This document shows positions 25,779 to 35,658 of a stretch of DNA of 64,000 nucleotides, piece by piece. How positions within the stretch are numbered: position 1 is the first letter of the stretch; each line of letters starts with the position of its first letter. The stretch is taken from the NCBI GenBank assembly GCA_913778495.1, contig CAJYVD010000004.1, positions 1 through 64,000 on the forward strand, in the 5' to 3' direction. The stretch is from an uncultured Pantoea sp. (GTDB lineage: Bacteria; Pseudomonadota; Gammaproteobacteria; Enterobacterales; Enterobacteriaceae). The position numbers were made by a program, and so were the translations under genes. The notes under the pieces are model-generated. The model did no database searches and was not told the DNA's origin. It saw only the letters and a program-made list of their open reading frames with translations.

Positions 25779-28471
25779 GTGTTTACCCCCTCAATCGCAT
25801 CAAATGCTAGCCCGACGCCCTCTTCTTCACTCCATCTGACGCGTAACGACAAGGGTTTTTGTTTCGCAGCCATAGCGGCCAGCAGCTGCTTACTCAACAT
25901 CGGCAGAACTTGCTGGTTAAGCAGGCTGTCAATGTTGCGCGCGCCGCTGTCCGGCAGCAGACAGGCAGCGGTCAAGGCGTCATACAGCGCCTCATCAATA
26001 TGCATGGTCAGCCCGTAATGGCGATGCAGGCGTTCGCTAACCTGCGACAGCTTCATCTTCACCACGGTGCGCATGGCGGGTTCCATCAGCGGACGGTAAA
26101 TCACGGTCTGGAAGCGGGCCAGCAGTGCCGGCTGGAAGTGGTTGCGTAATATCGGGCGCAGCAATTCGTGCAGGTCACCTTCAGTGGCGTGCGGCTGCGC
26201 TTTCAGCCGCTGCATCAGGGGGTCGCTGCCGAGATTGGAGGTCATCAGGATAACGGTATTGCGGAAGTCGATTTCACGCCCTTCACCGTCGCGCATAAAC
26301 CCGCGGTCAAACACCTGGTAGAACAGGTTCATGACATCACGGTGTGCCTTTTCCACTTCATCCAGCAGCACCACACTATACGGGCGCTTGCGTACGGCTT
26401 CGGTGAGGATACCGCCCTGGCCGTAGCCCACATAGCCCGGAGGCGAGCCTTTCAATTGGGACACGGTATGTGGCTCGCGATATTCGGACAGGTTGACGGT
26501 GATCAACGACTTCTCGCCGCCATAAAGCACATCCGCCAGCGCCAGCGCGGTTTCAGTCTTTCCTACGCCACTCGGGCCGACCAGCAGAAACACGCCCTGC
26601 GGCCCCCTCTCTGACGTCAGGCCGGTCTTCGCCGCGCGAAGGCGCTGGGCAATGGCGTGAAGTGACACATCCTGGCCGATGACACGTCTGCCGATCTCGT
26701 TCTCCAGAGTGAGCAGTTCCGTCTGCTCGTCTTTCAGTAATGAAGAGAGTGGCACGCCGGTCCAGTCGGCAATGACAGTGGCCAGCGTGCGAGTATCCAC
26801 ATCTACCTGAACCAGCACCTCATCCTGCTGCGCCTGCTCCAGCTGCTGTTGCAGATCAACCACATCAGCCTGCCTGCCGATCTCCTTTCGACTGGCCACC
26901 AGCCGCTGTGCCAGCGCTTTTTGATTGCGGAATCGCGCTTCCTGATCCTGAATTCGCACGTGCAGTGCTGTCAGCTGCTGTGTGATAACGCGCATACGAT
27001 CGTCCACAGGGTGACGGCCGATGACACTGTCTTGCCGTAAGGCCTGCTCTTCCATTTCGAGGGCAGTCCGTTGCGCTTTCAGATGAACGAGAGCCTTTGG
27101 TAGCGTATCGAAGTTCATACCTACCCGCGCAGCGGCAGTATCCAGCAGATCAATGGCCTTATCCGGCAGTTGACGTCCGGTCAGATATCGGCGTGACAGC
27201 GTAACGGCTGCACGGATCGCTTCGTCAGTGATGTGTACATTATGATGCTCAACATAGCGGGATTTCAGGCCGCGAAGCATCAGACACGCGGTGTCATCAT
27301 CCGGCTCGTCAACCTTCACCATCTGAAAGCGGCGTTCGAGCGCGGCATCGCGCTCGAAATATTGCTTCTATTCAGACCATGTGGTGGCGGCAATGGTGCG
27401 CAGTTCGCCGCGCGCTAAGGCAGGTTTCAGCAAGTTGGCGGCATCCGCGCCGCCCGCCTGATTACCGGCACCGATAAGGGTGTGGGCTTCGTCAATAAAC
27501 AGCAAAATCGGCACCGGTGACTGCTGCACCGCGTCGATAATGTTTTTCAAGCGCTGTTCAAATTCTCCTTTCACACCCGCGCCCGCCTGCAGCAAGCCGA
27601 GATCGAGGCTACGCAGTACCACTGGCCTGAGCGATTCCGGAATGTCACCCTCCGCGATACGCAATGCCAGACCTTCGACCAGCGCAGTTTTGCCTACGCC
27701 AGGTTCTCCCACCAAAACCGGGTTGTTCTTGCGGCGACGTGACAAAATATCCACTATCTGCCGTATTTCAGTATCACGACCTAACACCGGGTCGATTTTT
27801 CCTGCTTTGGCCCTGGCGGTAACGTCGAGGGTAAATTTATCCAGCGCGTTCTGCAGCGCCGTATTTAACGCGCCTTCTCTTATATCAGCGCTGACCGGAC
27901 GACCAACAAATTCTATGTCACCACCGTGATGTTGTGTCAGAGCGGCTGCCTGCGGTGCATCCGGGCGTTCATCTGATTGCGCATCCAACATTGGGCGAAG
28001 ATGCTCAAGCTGTCTCTGCCCAAGCGTGAGTAGCGGCCACAGCCCCTCACAGCACGCCAGTTTAGGCTTATCGGCGAGCACCATCAGCAGATGCACGCTG
28101 CGAATATGCTCTTCGGTGTTCAAAGAGGCGATCAGCCAGGCTTCCTGAATCAACGTCTCAATGCGGGGTGAGAGCTTAGGGCGACCGCGAACAGAGCGGG
28201 GAAGCGTATCGAGCCAGCCCAGCAACGCTTGCCATAAGGCGTCCAGATCCCATTCGTAGCGGCGCGCTAACACCGTCAAGTCACCTTCACCCTGCTCAAG
28301 CAGCTTGAGCAGCCAGTGCTCCGGCGAAATTTCCGCATGGGCTCGGGTCTGGCAGAGCGACGCTGCGCCTTCCATCGCACGGGCACAGTAAGGGTTCAAA
28401 CGTCGCAGTAGGATGGCTAGATTTTCAATGAATCTCTCTCTTTGTCGGTTCCTTGACACGCTACCGCCCAT
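25775..28471 (-). pseudogene. clpV: T6SS ATPase ClpV (TssH) interrupted by an amber codon
   Basis: A full-length ClpV reading frame: N-terminal [20 protein letters not shown], first Walker [10 protein letters not shown], Walker [16 protein letters not shown], second Walker A GPSGVGKTE and VVLLDEVEKAH. At 27368-27370 an in-frame TAG falls in TIAATTWSE-stop-KQYFERDAAL, where relatives have Tyr (SEYKKYFEKDAAL). One base change explains it; there is no frameshift, and both sides stay in frame. The first product would end just after the first ATPase core. ATG GTG AAG at 27322 could restart the second part. The start is unclear: ATG at 28471 after GGGA, or ATT at 28427-28429. ClpV recycles contracted sheath; loss weakens but need not abolish T6SS. 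Confidence 0.88.
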
Positions 28472-28565
28472 CGCTGTTTCCCGTGACGGGGACCAAAGCG
28501 CATACGGTGAGGCTGGCAGTTTGTGGTTTTCTTTGCTGAGAGCCCGCGCAAGGCAGGCACTCAGC

Positions 28566-28595
28566 AAAAAACTGCGGACAGGCAATCCTGTCCGC
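28566..28595 (-). terminator. Rho-independent terminator after hcp
   Basis: On the minus strand a perfect 9-bp stem (GCGGACAGG, loop ATTG, CCTGTCCGC) is followed by AG and six T. It lies 9 bp after the hcp stop and before clpV. It should cut transcription between the structural genes and the clpV-vgrG part, leaving hcp highly expressed relative to them. Confidence 0.85.
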
Positions 28596-28603
28596 ATCAG
28601 GCG

Positions 28604-29095
28604 TTATGCGGTGGCGCGTTCGTTCCAGGAGTCGGAATGAATGATGTTGCCGTCTTTGTAGGTCCAGATGATCTTTTCGTAACGCAGCTCAATGCGCTCG
28701 AGATGGTTGTGCTTCTCTTTTGAAGGGTCCTTGATGTCGTACATTTCTGGATTGACTTTGACGACTTTCACGTTTTCCAGTTTCGTATTGAAGTACTCCA
28801 CTTCCTGGCCCGCGTCGTTGATTTTGTACCACTTGAATTCCGCAGATTTCAGGGTCTGACCGGTGGTGACAGCCTTGTATAGATATGGCGTGGACGAATC
28901 GATTTCTTTGGTGAAATGAAACGGTGTGTGGATGCGGGTACCGGTCAGTTTGCCGGTGTTGTTATCGGTCGGGATATACAGCTTATGTTCCTGAGCAACA
29001 ACTTCGATGCTGCCTTCACGGTCCTGAACGTCAACAGAACCCTTGATGTCTGCGCCGCCATCGTCTTTCAGCCAGAGATAAACAGGAATTGCCAT
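28604..29095 (-). CDS. hcp: T6SS tube protein Hcp (TssD)
   Basis: A 163-residue Hcp of normal length. It begins MAIPVYLWLKDDGGADIKG, with VDVQDREGSIEVVAQEHKL, THTPF-like RIHTPFHFTKEIDSSTPYL and the C-terminal WTYKDGNIIHSDSWNERATA. Hcp hexamers stack to form the inner tube expelled with VgrG. The ATG at 29095 follows ATGGAGAG; longer readings run into the tagL gene. It is followed immediately by a strong terminator. Confidence 0.96.
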   Translation of the reverse strand: MAIPVYLWLKDDGGADIKGSVDVQDREGSIEVVAQEHKLYIPTDNNTGKLTGTRIHTPFHFTKEIDSSTPYLYKAVTTGQTLKSAEFKWYKINDAGQEVEYFNTKLENVKVVKVNPEMYDIKDPSKEKHNHLERIELRYEKIIWTYKDGNIIHSDSWNERATA

Positions 29096-29099
29096 GGTA

Positions 29100-30809
29100 T
29101 TACTCTCCATTGTGTTGTGATGCGTCATCATCCTGCGATAACGCGTTGGGATTGCCAGGTAGCTGGCAGGCATCAGCCTGCGGTACCAGACTGATTTCGA
29201 CACGGCGATTGCGCGCGCGGCCCTCTGGGGTGTCATTCGTTGCGACTGGCCGGCTTTCGCCATAGCCCTGCACCGCAAAGCAGCTTTCTGGTACATCACC
29301 AGTGTCACGCATCCAGTCACGTACCGCTTCGGCCCGTTTCAGAGACAACGTCTGATTGGATTTTGGGTTGCCCGTGTTATCGGTATGGCCGGACACGACA
29401 ATCAGCCAGCCCGTTTTCGCCTTCACGTCCACCAGCGCGTTGACGAGCCATTTGGTGGATCCAGCCTTCAGCGACGATTTGCCCGAATCGAACAGTGACA
29501 TGCTGTCGAGGCGAACCCTTTGCGGTACCGGTTGGGGTTCCGGCGGCGGCGGTGTTGAGGGCGGAGGCGCCCAAGCACGGATCGCGTTTAGAACGACCAT
29601 GCGCAGACGCTCTCCCTGATACAGACCGAGACCTAGCCTTATAGGTACGCCGTTGCGCGCCCACTCATCCAGCGCTGCTGCATCCTCCCGCAAAATCGCA
29701 ACGGCGTCGGCTTTCGGTCCAAAATCATCCATCGGAATACGATCAAATCGATCGATATCAAAGCTCACGCGCTGCAATAGTTGGCGATTGTTCCAGCCAC
29801 TGCAGATCAGCGCAGCAATGGCCGCCAGCGTGAAAATCCCGAAGGCATTACGCAAGGTGCGCTGACGCGGCGTCATGCCCTGTCCTTCGGGCAGCAGCGG
29901 CAGAATAAAATCCGGGAAACCGGAGATAACCTTACGTTCTGCCCTCGCTGGCTGCCAGCCTGTCACCTGCTGCATGCCGGTTTGACGAGAAAGCCACGCT
30001 GTCCAAACTGAGGTAGCCAGGCCTCCGGCAAGCATCGGTCCCACCCCCCACAGCACCGTAACGGGGACAATGACAGGAATATCCGTTCTCTCATCCGTCA
30101 AGACAGTCTGAACATACTGGTGGAACCAGCTCATCAGGCTGTTTATCAGTACCTGTTGCGGCATCGCGAGCGAGCCACCGGTCGTGATCCACGTGGCTAT
30201 TGCGCTCGGCGCTGACGACGCACGCCAGACCCGAACCCCTGCTTCCGGGCTAGCAACCTGCCAGAGCATATCTTTCGTCATCACGCTGCCAACCTGACCA
30301 CTCAGTACCAGCGGCACAGCCTGCCCCGTTTCTTGACGCAGCTGGCTGATTTGCCAGCGCAGAGCCAATAAACAACGCGTAAGGCTCTCGCTGTTAGCGT
30401 GTTTCTGCGGACAGACACTGATCATCACCGACAGCTGACGTCCCCAGCCAGGTCGCAGCCACAGTAATTCGCGGGCTATCTGCGCCAGATCCTGATGATT
30501 CTCCACGCGGATCCAACATCCCTGTGTAACAGTGAAAACCGGTGACGGATGCGGCCAAGCCTGCGGCAGATCGCCGCAGACCAGTACCACTGGCTGACGG
30601 TAAGTGGCGTCAGGCAGGTCATCCCAATGCAGCGTCACCTCCTGCAGCGCGCGGCGCCGGGATGCCATCCAGATCGCCAGAATAAGCCCCAGCGTCGCCA
30701 GCATAGTCAGCACAGAAACCAGACGGCTGAATGGGAGAAAACCCAGGCAGACCACTGCACTCAAGAGGGCGGCCCACAGCGCCAGTCCACGCTGTTGTGC
30801 AGCACTCAT
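29100..30809 (-). CDS. tagL: T6SS peptidoglycan-binding protein TagL-like (OmpA domain)
   Basis: A 569-residue inner-membrane protein with two membrane segments near the N-terminus (GLALWAALLSAVVCLGFL and VLTMLATLGLILAIWMA) and one near residue 320 (AFGIFTLAAIAALICSGW). A Pro-rich linker leads to a C-terminal OmpA/MotB domain with VVSGHTDNTGNPKSNQTLS, KRAEAVRDWM and GYGESRPVATN. This three-helix plan with a cell-wall-binding end is that of TagL, which holds the T6SS membrane complex to peptidoglycan. The start at 30809 overlaps the tssL stop (ATGA); 36 upstream residues of the open frame belong to tssL. Its presence fits the short TssL here, which lacks an OmpA domain. Confidence 0.85.
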   Translation of the reverse strand: MSAAQQRGLALWAALLSAVVCLGFLPFSRLVSVLTMLATLGLILAIWMASRRRALQEVTLHWDDLPDATYRQPVVLVCGDLPQAWPHPSPVFTVTQGCWIRVENHQDLAQIARELLWLRPGWGRQLSVMISVCPQKHANSESLTRCLLALRWQISQLRQETGQAVPLVLSGQVGSVMTKDMLWQVASPEAGVRVWRASSAPSAIATWITTGGSLAMPQQVLINSLMSWFHQYVQTVLTDERTDIPVIVPVTVLWGVGPMLAGGLATSVWTAWLSRQTGMQQVTGWQPARAERKVISGFPDFILPLLPEGQGMTPRQRTLRNAFGIFTLAAIAALICSGWNNRQLLQRVSFDIDRFDRIPMDDFGPKADAVAILREDAAALDEWARNGVPIRLGLGLYQGERLRMVVLNAIRAWAPPPSTPPPPEPQPVPQRVRLDSMSLFDSGKSSLKAGSTKWLVNALVDVKAKTGWLIVVSGHTDNTGNPKSNQTLSLKRAEAVRDWMRDTGDVPESCFAVQGYGESRPVATNDTPEGRARNRRVEISLVPQADACQLPGNPNALSQDDDASQHNGE

Positions 30810-31495
30810 TTCACGGCTCCCGGTAGCAGCGTTAGCAGGGTCCAATCCAACCAGTGACTCAGTCCCCACCACAGCGCGGCCACCACGGCTGCACTCAGGC
30901 CGATACGCACAGGCCATGACGCCAACCCGCCCCCCACACCTCGTCCAGCAGGACTTTCCACCAGTACCGGATGGGTTTGTGAATAGCTGAACGGCGTGAC
31001 ACGTTCACTCAATGCCGTGACGAGCTGCTGGCGATCAGGATCGTTCAGGTCGCGAAAACAGCCGAGAAATCCAAGCATCATGACCCGATGGAAGCAGGTC
31101 ACAACAGCGGGATGAGGCGCCGACTCGCGTAGCACATCGCGCATGCATTCGCACAACGTATCACCGGCGTCCATTGTGCCGAGGAAGTGTACCTGCAGAG
31201 GAATGTGGTACCACTGCACACAGGCGTCATCCTCCACACCGCGACCTTTGACCGCCTCATCAAGCAGCGCACACTGTGCGGTGAGAATATGCTGGCAGCT
31301 GGCTTGATTAAGGCCGCTTGCTTTCAACTCGCGCTGCACACGTTCAACATCTGCAACGCAGCGCTCCCATAACGTGCGCCCTTCCCCCTCCTGGAACGTC
31401 GGACGGTGACGGAGACTGATCACTTGCAGCCAGGTGTGCTGCAGCAGGGCATCAATATCTATGGAGACGGTTTTACCGCGCGGATGCTCACTCAT
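30806..31495 (-). CDS. tssL: T6SS membrane protein TssL (DotU family)
   Basis: A 229-residue DotU-type TssL. The cytoplasmic hook includes CQHILTAQCALLDEAVKGRG, WYHIPLQVHFLGTMDAGDT and MLGFLGCFRDL, all typical. One membrane helix lies near the C-terminus (IGLSAAVVAALWWGLSHWL). There is no peptidoglycan-binding extension; the next gene supplies it. It joins TssM and TssJ in the membrane complex. Start and stop overlap tssK and tagL by four bases each. Confidence 0.93.
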   Translation of the reverse strand: MSEHPRGKTVSIDIDALLQHTWLQVISLRHRPTFQEGEGRTLWERCVADVERVQRELKASGLNQASCQHILTAQCALLDEAVKGRGVEDDACVQWYHIPLQVHFLGTMDAGDTLCECMRDVLRESAPHPAVVTCFHRVMMLGFLGCFRDLNDPDRQQLVTALSERVTPFSYSQTHPVLVESPAGRGVGGGLASWPVRIGLSAAVVAALWWGLSHWLDWTLLTLLPGAVK

Positions 31496-32832
31496 GTTCT
31501 CAGTACCGCAAAGAGCTCAAGTTCAGGCTCGCCTAGCATGCCCGGTACGTAAAACATGCAGGTGCCTCCCTGAAGCATGTCAGTGGCCAGAGAATGAGAG
31601 ACATCAAGGCTGAAATACTGGTTTTCCAGCCGCAGCGGAATAGCCGCCGGCACATGACGCAGTGGCGTCAGCGGCACCCCCACCCGAGATGAGTTAACAA
31701 TGCTCCTGACATGGTCGGGACTGCCGATCTTGCACTGACGGGGAAACTGCTCCTGCAGCTGTGCCGCCGGCACCGGTGAACGCACGGAGAGGTAGTAATC
31801 CGCGCCTTCACGCAGGCGTGGGTCATGCAGACGGGCCTGCCAAAAGTGCAACCGCGCATCATGCTCAAGCGCAATTGCCACCACCCGCGACGGCAGGCTG
31901 GCTTCCAGCAGGTCGCCCAGTAAGTCAAACAGCGGTGGGAAGACGTTATTCAGCTGCTCATGCTGCCAGACGGGAATAGCATTCACCTGGTGTTCGAGTG
32001 AGAAGGTCAGTAGGCTACCCGCAAGCCTTGCCAGCTCGGGATATAGACGCTCAGGTGGGCTTTGCAGATGGCGTTGAAATTGTCCCAGCACCGGCTCAGC
32101 ACTGTTCAGGGCATTGAGTAACCAGAACAGCGACACGTCGGCCACGGCAAAATCTGCCATGCGCTCATTACTTTCACGACGCATGGCCATCAGTCGACGT
32201 AGACGAGCACGCAGTTGCGTCATCAGTTGCTCCAACTGGGTGACCAGCCAGCGGCTGCCCTGAATGGTCAGAAGCGGAGGGAGAAATGCCTCGTCCTGTT
32301 GCCACGTCCCTTGCGAATCCTGCTGCAAGCGGACGATCGGGCAGGCCAGGTAATCGCTATTGTTTTGGTGAGCAAAACGCAGCGTCAGCTCCGGGCGCAT
32401 CACCGCAATCTGGCGGGTATCCTCGCCGAATGTGTTACGGATGTCTTTCCACTGCTGGCGATAGCGAACGGGACGCCTTGCCACCTCATCCGGTTTAAGG
32501 CAATTACTGCCGTTCGCCCTCAGCAACGGCAGAGCCAGAACCACCACCACGTCCTGTGATTCTTCCTCCAGTGACAATACCGGCGGCAGGTCGTCGGCGT
32601 TGTTCGTGTCGATAAGCGTGCCGTCGGGGAAACGGATGTGCAAATGACGAGCCTGCAGACGCCCCAGCTTCAGTAGCGCTGACTCAAAAGCGACATGTAT
32701 TACGCCCCATGGCTGCGATAATCCCATCCGGGCGATGCCTTCCACAGACCACGCCGCATAGGCAGCCTGTTGCTGAAAATGCTGGGGAGACACCATTACG
32801 CCCCTTCCCCATAAAGGTTGTTCCGTGTTCAT
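31492..32832 (-). CDS. tssK: T6SS baseplate connector TssK
   Basis: A 446-residue TssK (VasE/ImpJ), normal length. The N-terminus has WGRGVMVSPQHFQQQ, the family's most conserved stretch, and the later part has FWLLNALNSAEPVL and LYPELARLAGSLLTFS. TssK trimers link the TssE-F-G baseplate to TssL and TssM. It lies 17 bp after tssC and overlaps tssL by four bases. Confidence 0.94.
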   Translation of the reverse strand: MNTEQPLWGRGVMVSPQHFQQQAAYAAWSVEGIARMGLSQPWGVIHVAFESALLKLGRLQARHLHIRFPDGTLIDTNNADDLPPVLSLEEESQDVVVVLALPLLRANGSNCLKPDEVARRPVRYRQQWKDIRNTFGEDTRQIAVMRPELTLRFAHQNNSDYLACPIVRLQQDSQGTWQQDEAFLPPLLTIQGSRWLVTQLEQLMTQLRARLRRLMAMRRESNERMADFAVADVSLFWLLNALNSAEPVLGQFQRHLQSPPERLYPELARLAGSLLTFSLEHQVNAIPVWQHEQLNNVFPPLFDLLGDLLEASLPSRVVAIALEHDARLHFWQARLHDPRLREGADYYLSVRSPVPAAQLQEQFPRQCKIGSPDHVRSIVNSSRVGVPLTPLRHVPAAIPLRLENQYFSLDVSHSLATDMLQGGTCMFYVPGMLGEPELELFAVLRT

Positions 32833-32849
32833 TGGCTTCCTGCCTTAGC

Positions 32850-34391
32850 TTAGGATTTTGCTTTCGGCATCTGCGAAACCAGTGACAGGTTGACGTCCAT
32901 CCCTTCAACCTGGAAGTGCGGGATCGCGTAAAGCTTCACGCGGAAAAAGCCTGGATTGTCCTCAATGTCTTCAACCACCACTTTCGCGTCACGCAGCGGA
33001 TGAGTGGCCTGCAACTCATCGCCCGGATCGGTCATCTCTGTTACCAGGCTGCGTACCCACGTATTGAGTTCTAACTCAAGCAAACGACGGTCCTTAGTGG
33101 TGCCGATGTTTTCGCGCTGGATAAGCTTCAGATAATGGGCAATACGCGACAGCAGAAAGATATAGGGCAGACGGGCGTTGATACGGCTGTTCGCTGTCGC
33201 ATCGGCGGTGTCATACAATGCAGGTTTTTGCGTGGAGTTAGCGCTAAAAAAGCAGGAGTAATCTCTGTTTTTATAATAGCTGAGCGGAATAAACCCCAGA
33301 TTCGCGAATTCAAACTCTCGGGTTTCAGGAATCATCACTTCAGACGGGATTTTCATCTGATTACCGGTGCCCAAATCATAGAGATGAATAGGCAGATCCT
33401 GGACAGCCCCTCCTGCCTGCGGGCCTCGAATTTGCACACACCAGCCGTTGTCGATGAAGCTGCGCACCATGTTGGCGGCAAAAGCAAACGAGGCATTGGT
33501 CCACAGGTATTTATTGTGATCTGGGCCTTTTACTTCTTCGACATAGTTGAAGCTACGAACCGGGACGGTGTCCGGGCCATACGGCAGACGGCCCAATACA
33601 CGCGGCATCACCAGTCCGATGTAGCGGGAGTCCTCGGTCTCACGGAAGGATTTCCACTTAATGTATTCAGCACGGTCGAAGTAGTTACCTATATCTTTTA
33701 TGGCCGCGACGTCCTCCATGGTGTCTTTGAGGAAGAATTTCGGACCAACAGAACCAATAAACGGCATATGTGCTGCGGCAGACACGTTGGATATATTGCG
33801 TAACAGTGCAACATCCTGCGGAGAAGCATCAAATTCGTAAGCGGAGATTAAAGCAGCAAAGGGTTCTCCTCCCGGAGTATCATACTCATCAATGTATGTG
33901 TGCTTATACAGGCCGCTCTGGATGATTTCTGGGCTGTCTTCAAAGTCCTGACGCAGGTCTTCTTTTGACATATCCAGCAGTTCAATTTTTACGTTCTGAC
34001 GAAAATCGGTTTTATCGACCAAGGATTTCACGCCGCGCCACAAGCTTTCCACCGTCTGAAAGTCAGCATGATGCATGACCGCATCAAGCTGACGACTAAT
34101 TTGGCGGTCCAGCTCAGCGATATGATGGTCTATAAGATTTCTGTCGAGTTTTTCGATCGTTGAACCCGATTTTGTCAGGCACTCCAGAAAGACCTGCATG
34201 CCAGCCGTTAATCGCTCATCCGCCGTTGCATCAGACAGCGCTTGCGCATCCTGCCAAATGTCTAGCGCACTCAGCTTTGAAACGGGATTCAAATTGATTT
34301 TTTCAAACAGTGAGGCATAGACCCCACCGGCAGCAGGACGTTCCAACACCACAGCCTCGCCAACCTTGGCATTCTCTTTTTTTCCAGACAT
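32850..34391 (-). CDS. tssC: T6SS contractile sheath large subunit TssC
   Basis: A 513-residue TssC (VipB/ImpC). Hallmarks in order: LDRNLIDHHIAELDRQISRQLD, QTVESLWRGVKSLVDKTDF, PFAALISAYEFD, YIGLVMPRVLGRLPYG, FIDNGWCVQIRGPQAGG and LPYIFLLSRIAHYLKLIQR. It forms the sheath with TssB. The ATG follows AGAGGAAAG. The gene lies 39 bp after tssB. Confidence 0.96.
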   Translation of the reverse strand: MSGKKENAKVGEAVVLERPAAGGVYASLFEKINLNPVSKLSALDIWQDAQALSDATADERLTAGMQVFLECLTKSGSTIEKLDRNLIDHHIAELDRQISRQLDAVMHHADFQTVESLWRGVKSLVDKTDFRQNVKIELLDMSKEDLRQDFEDSPEIIQSGLYKHTYIDEYDTPGGEPFAALISAYEFDASPQDVALLRNISNVSAAAHMPFIGSVGPKFFLKDTMEDVAAIKDIGNYFDRAEYIKWKSFRETEDSRYIGLVMPRVLGRLPYGPDTVPVRSFNYVEEVKGPDHNKYLWTNASFAFAANMVRSFIDNGWCVQIRGPQAGGAVQDLPIHLYDLGTGNQMKIPSEVMIPETREFEFANLGFIPLSYYKNRDYSCFFSANSTQKPALYDTADATANSRINARLPYIFLLSRIAHYLKLIQRENIGTTKDRRLLELELNTWVRSLVTEMTDPGDELQATHPLRDAKVVVEDIEDNPGFFRVKLYAIPHFQVEGMDVNLSLVSQMPKAKS

Positions 34392-34430
34392 CCACTTCTT
34401 TCCTCTTAATCCGTTAAAACATCGAAATCG

Positions 34431-34928
34431 TTATGGCTGTTTGGGTGCCAGTGCAGACAGTTCCGTTCTGAGTGCTGCACTTAAAGCCGGATCAAGCAGG
34501 ATTTTTTCAAGCTCTTTGCGAAACCCGTGGTTATCCAGCAGATTTGCCTTCAAATCACGAAGAAGATTGCGCATGGAAAGCATGGCGTTCAGTTGAGGTA
34601 TTTGTCGGGAAACCTGCTCGGGGGTGAAATCTTCCATCCGCTGGAATGTCAGACTGATGTTATGTTTGCTACCGTCATCGGCAACGGTGTTTTCAACATT
34701 CAGGTTAACGTTTGGTGCAAATTCGGAAAGCACGGCATCTATGTTATTTTTATTCAGGCTCACTTTTGTACGTTCAGAAAGAGAGGTAAGTGCGCGGCCA
34801 TTACTGAAGTCGCCCGCCACAAGTAATTTAAGTGGAAGCTCAGTTTTCTTCGTTGCACCACCCGTATGCAGATCAAGCTTTAGATTAATACGCGCTTTTG
34901 GCACTTCATTTTGGAAACTATCAATCAT
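34431..34928 (-). CDS. tssB: T6SS contractile sheath small subunit TssB
   Basis: A 165-residue TssB (VipA/ImpB), usual length. It reads PKARINLKLDLHTGG, LPLKLLVAGDFSNGR, VNLNVENTVADDG and FTPEQVSRQIPQL, all characteristic. It pairs with TssC to build the sheath. The ATG at 34928 lies 8 nt after AAGGA; the open frame's extra 17 residues are not TssB-like. It is the first gene of the locus, so the promoter for at least tssB to hcp should lie in the AT-rich stretch upstream. Confidence 0.94.
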   Translation of the reverse strand: MIDSFQNEVPKARINLKLDLHTGGATKKTELPLKLLVAGDFSNGRALTSLSERTKVSLNKNNIDAVLSEFAPNVNLNVENTVADDGSKHNISLTFQRMEDFTPEQVSRQIPQLNAMLSMRNLLRDLKANLLDNHGFRKELEKILLDPALSAALRTELSALAPKQP

Positions 34929-35658
34929 TTCATCATTCCTTGATTTATCTCTGTGCACACTTTTCAAATAAAAATCCACTCACACACAATAATAGAATAA
35001 TCATTTAAATAGGATATAAATATCTTCCCTTCACCCAAAACAAGACAGGTCTCAAGAGTGTTACGCCAACCGTTAATAAACATCCGGCATAACTCACCAG
35101 AAAATTCAATAAAAAACACTCAGAATAGAAACGAAAAAAACAAACTCAAAAAAAATTAATTATCAAATTAAAATCATAGCGTTATGCAACAACTCATAAT
35201 GCACTTACAATAATAAGCATATAGAACGAAAAATAATCGTAATTTTTTTAAGCTGGCTCTGAATTTAAGATGAGAGCTGTTGCATTACAGATGAAGCAGA
35301 CAACAGCGATGCCTGTGGGTTATTGCACACAGTAAGGTAAGGATACGCTAAAGGCCGCAGCCCCACCTGCTGGGATATTTATTGAAGTAAGTAGACTTAT
35401 GAGGAACATGTTCTGTATTGTCACGTAGTGCCAGAAAAAAATAAACTAATGAAAGACATTTATTGTCGCCCAACCCAAGGCAATCCCGAACATTATCTCT
35501 ATTGCATCCGTTGCATGTTATTCCAGCGCCAACCATTCACTCACTTTTCAGGGTTGCTCAGCGTCCAGACTTATCCGGGAAATACGCCCACCCAAGAGAG
35601 CCGTGGCCGGGAAAGTGGAACAATAGGTGCTTGACGCACCTGTGGTAACGACAAAAAT
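34929..35658. promoter_or_regulatory. AT-rich upstream region of the T6SS locus
   Basis: A 730-bp stretch without a convincing gene. About 34980-35330 is strikingly AT-rich against the GC-rich surroundings, with many A and T runs. It should hold the minus-strand promoter for tssB, and its composition fits silencing by H-NS-type proteins, though this is inference. From about 35450 the composition returns to normal. The short open frames at 35428-35648 lack ribosome-binding sites and family resemblance. Confidence 0.5.
35625..35641 (-). terminator. Weak hairpin after the 2-hydroxyacid dehydrogenase gene
   Basis: AGGTGC-TTGAC-GCACCT forms a 6-bp stem, 18 bp after the dehydrogenase stop on the minus strand, followed only by ATTGTT. 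It is a possible weak terminator. Confidence 0.35.

Noticed and set aside
25775-28597. clpV as two separate genes
   Set aside because: Both parts are in the same frame and join at a single TAG in a conserved motif, so one interrupted gene is the simpler reading.
35428-35648. Small open frames in the gap before the dehydrogenase gene
   Set aside because: No ribosome-binding sites, low-likelihood composition and no family resemblance.
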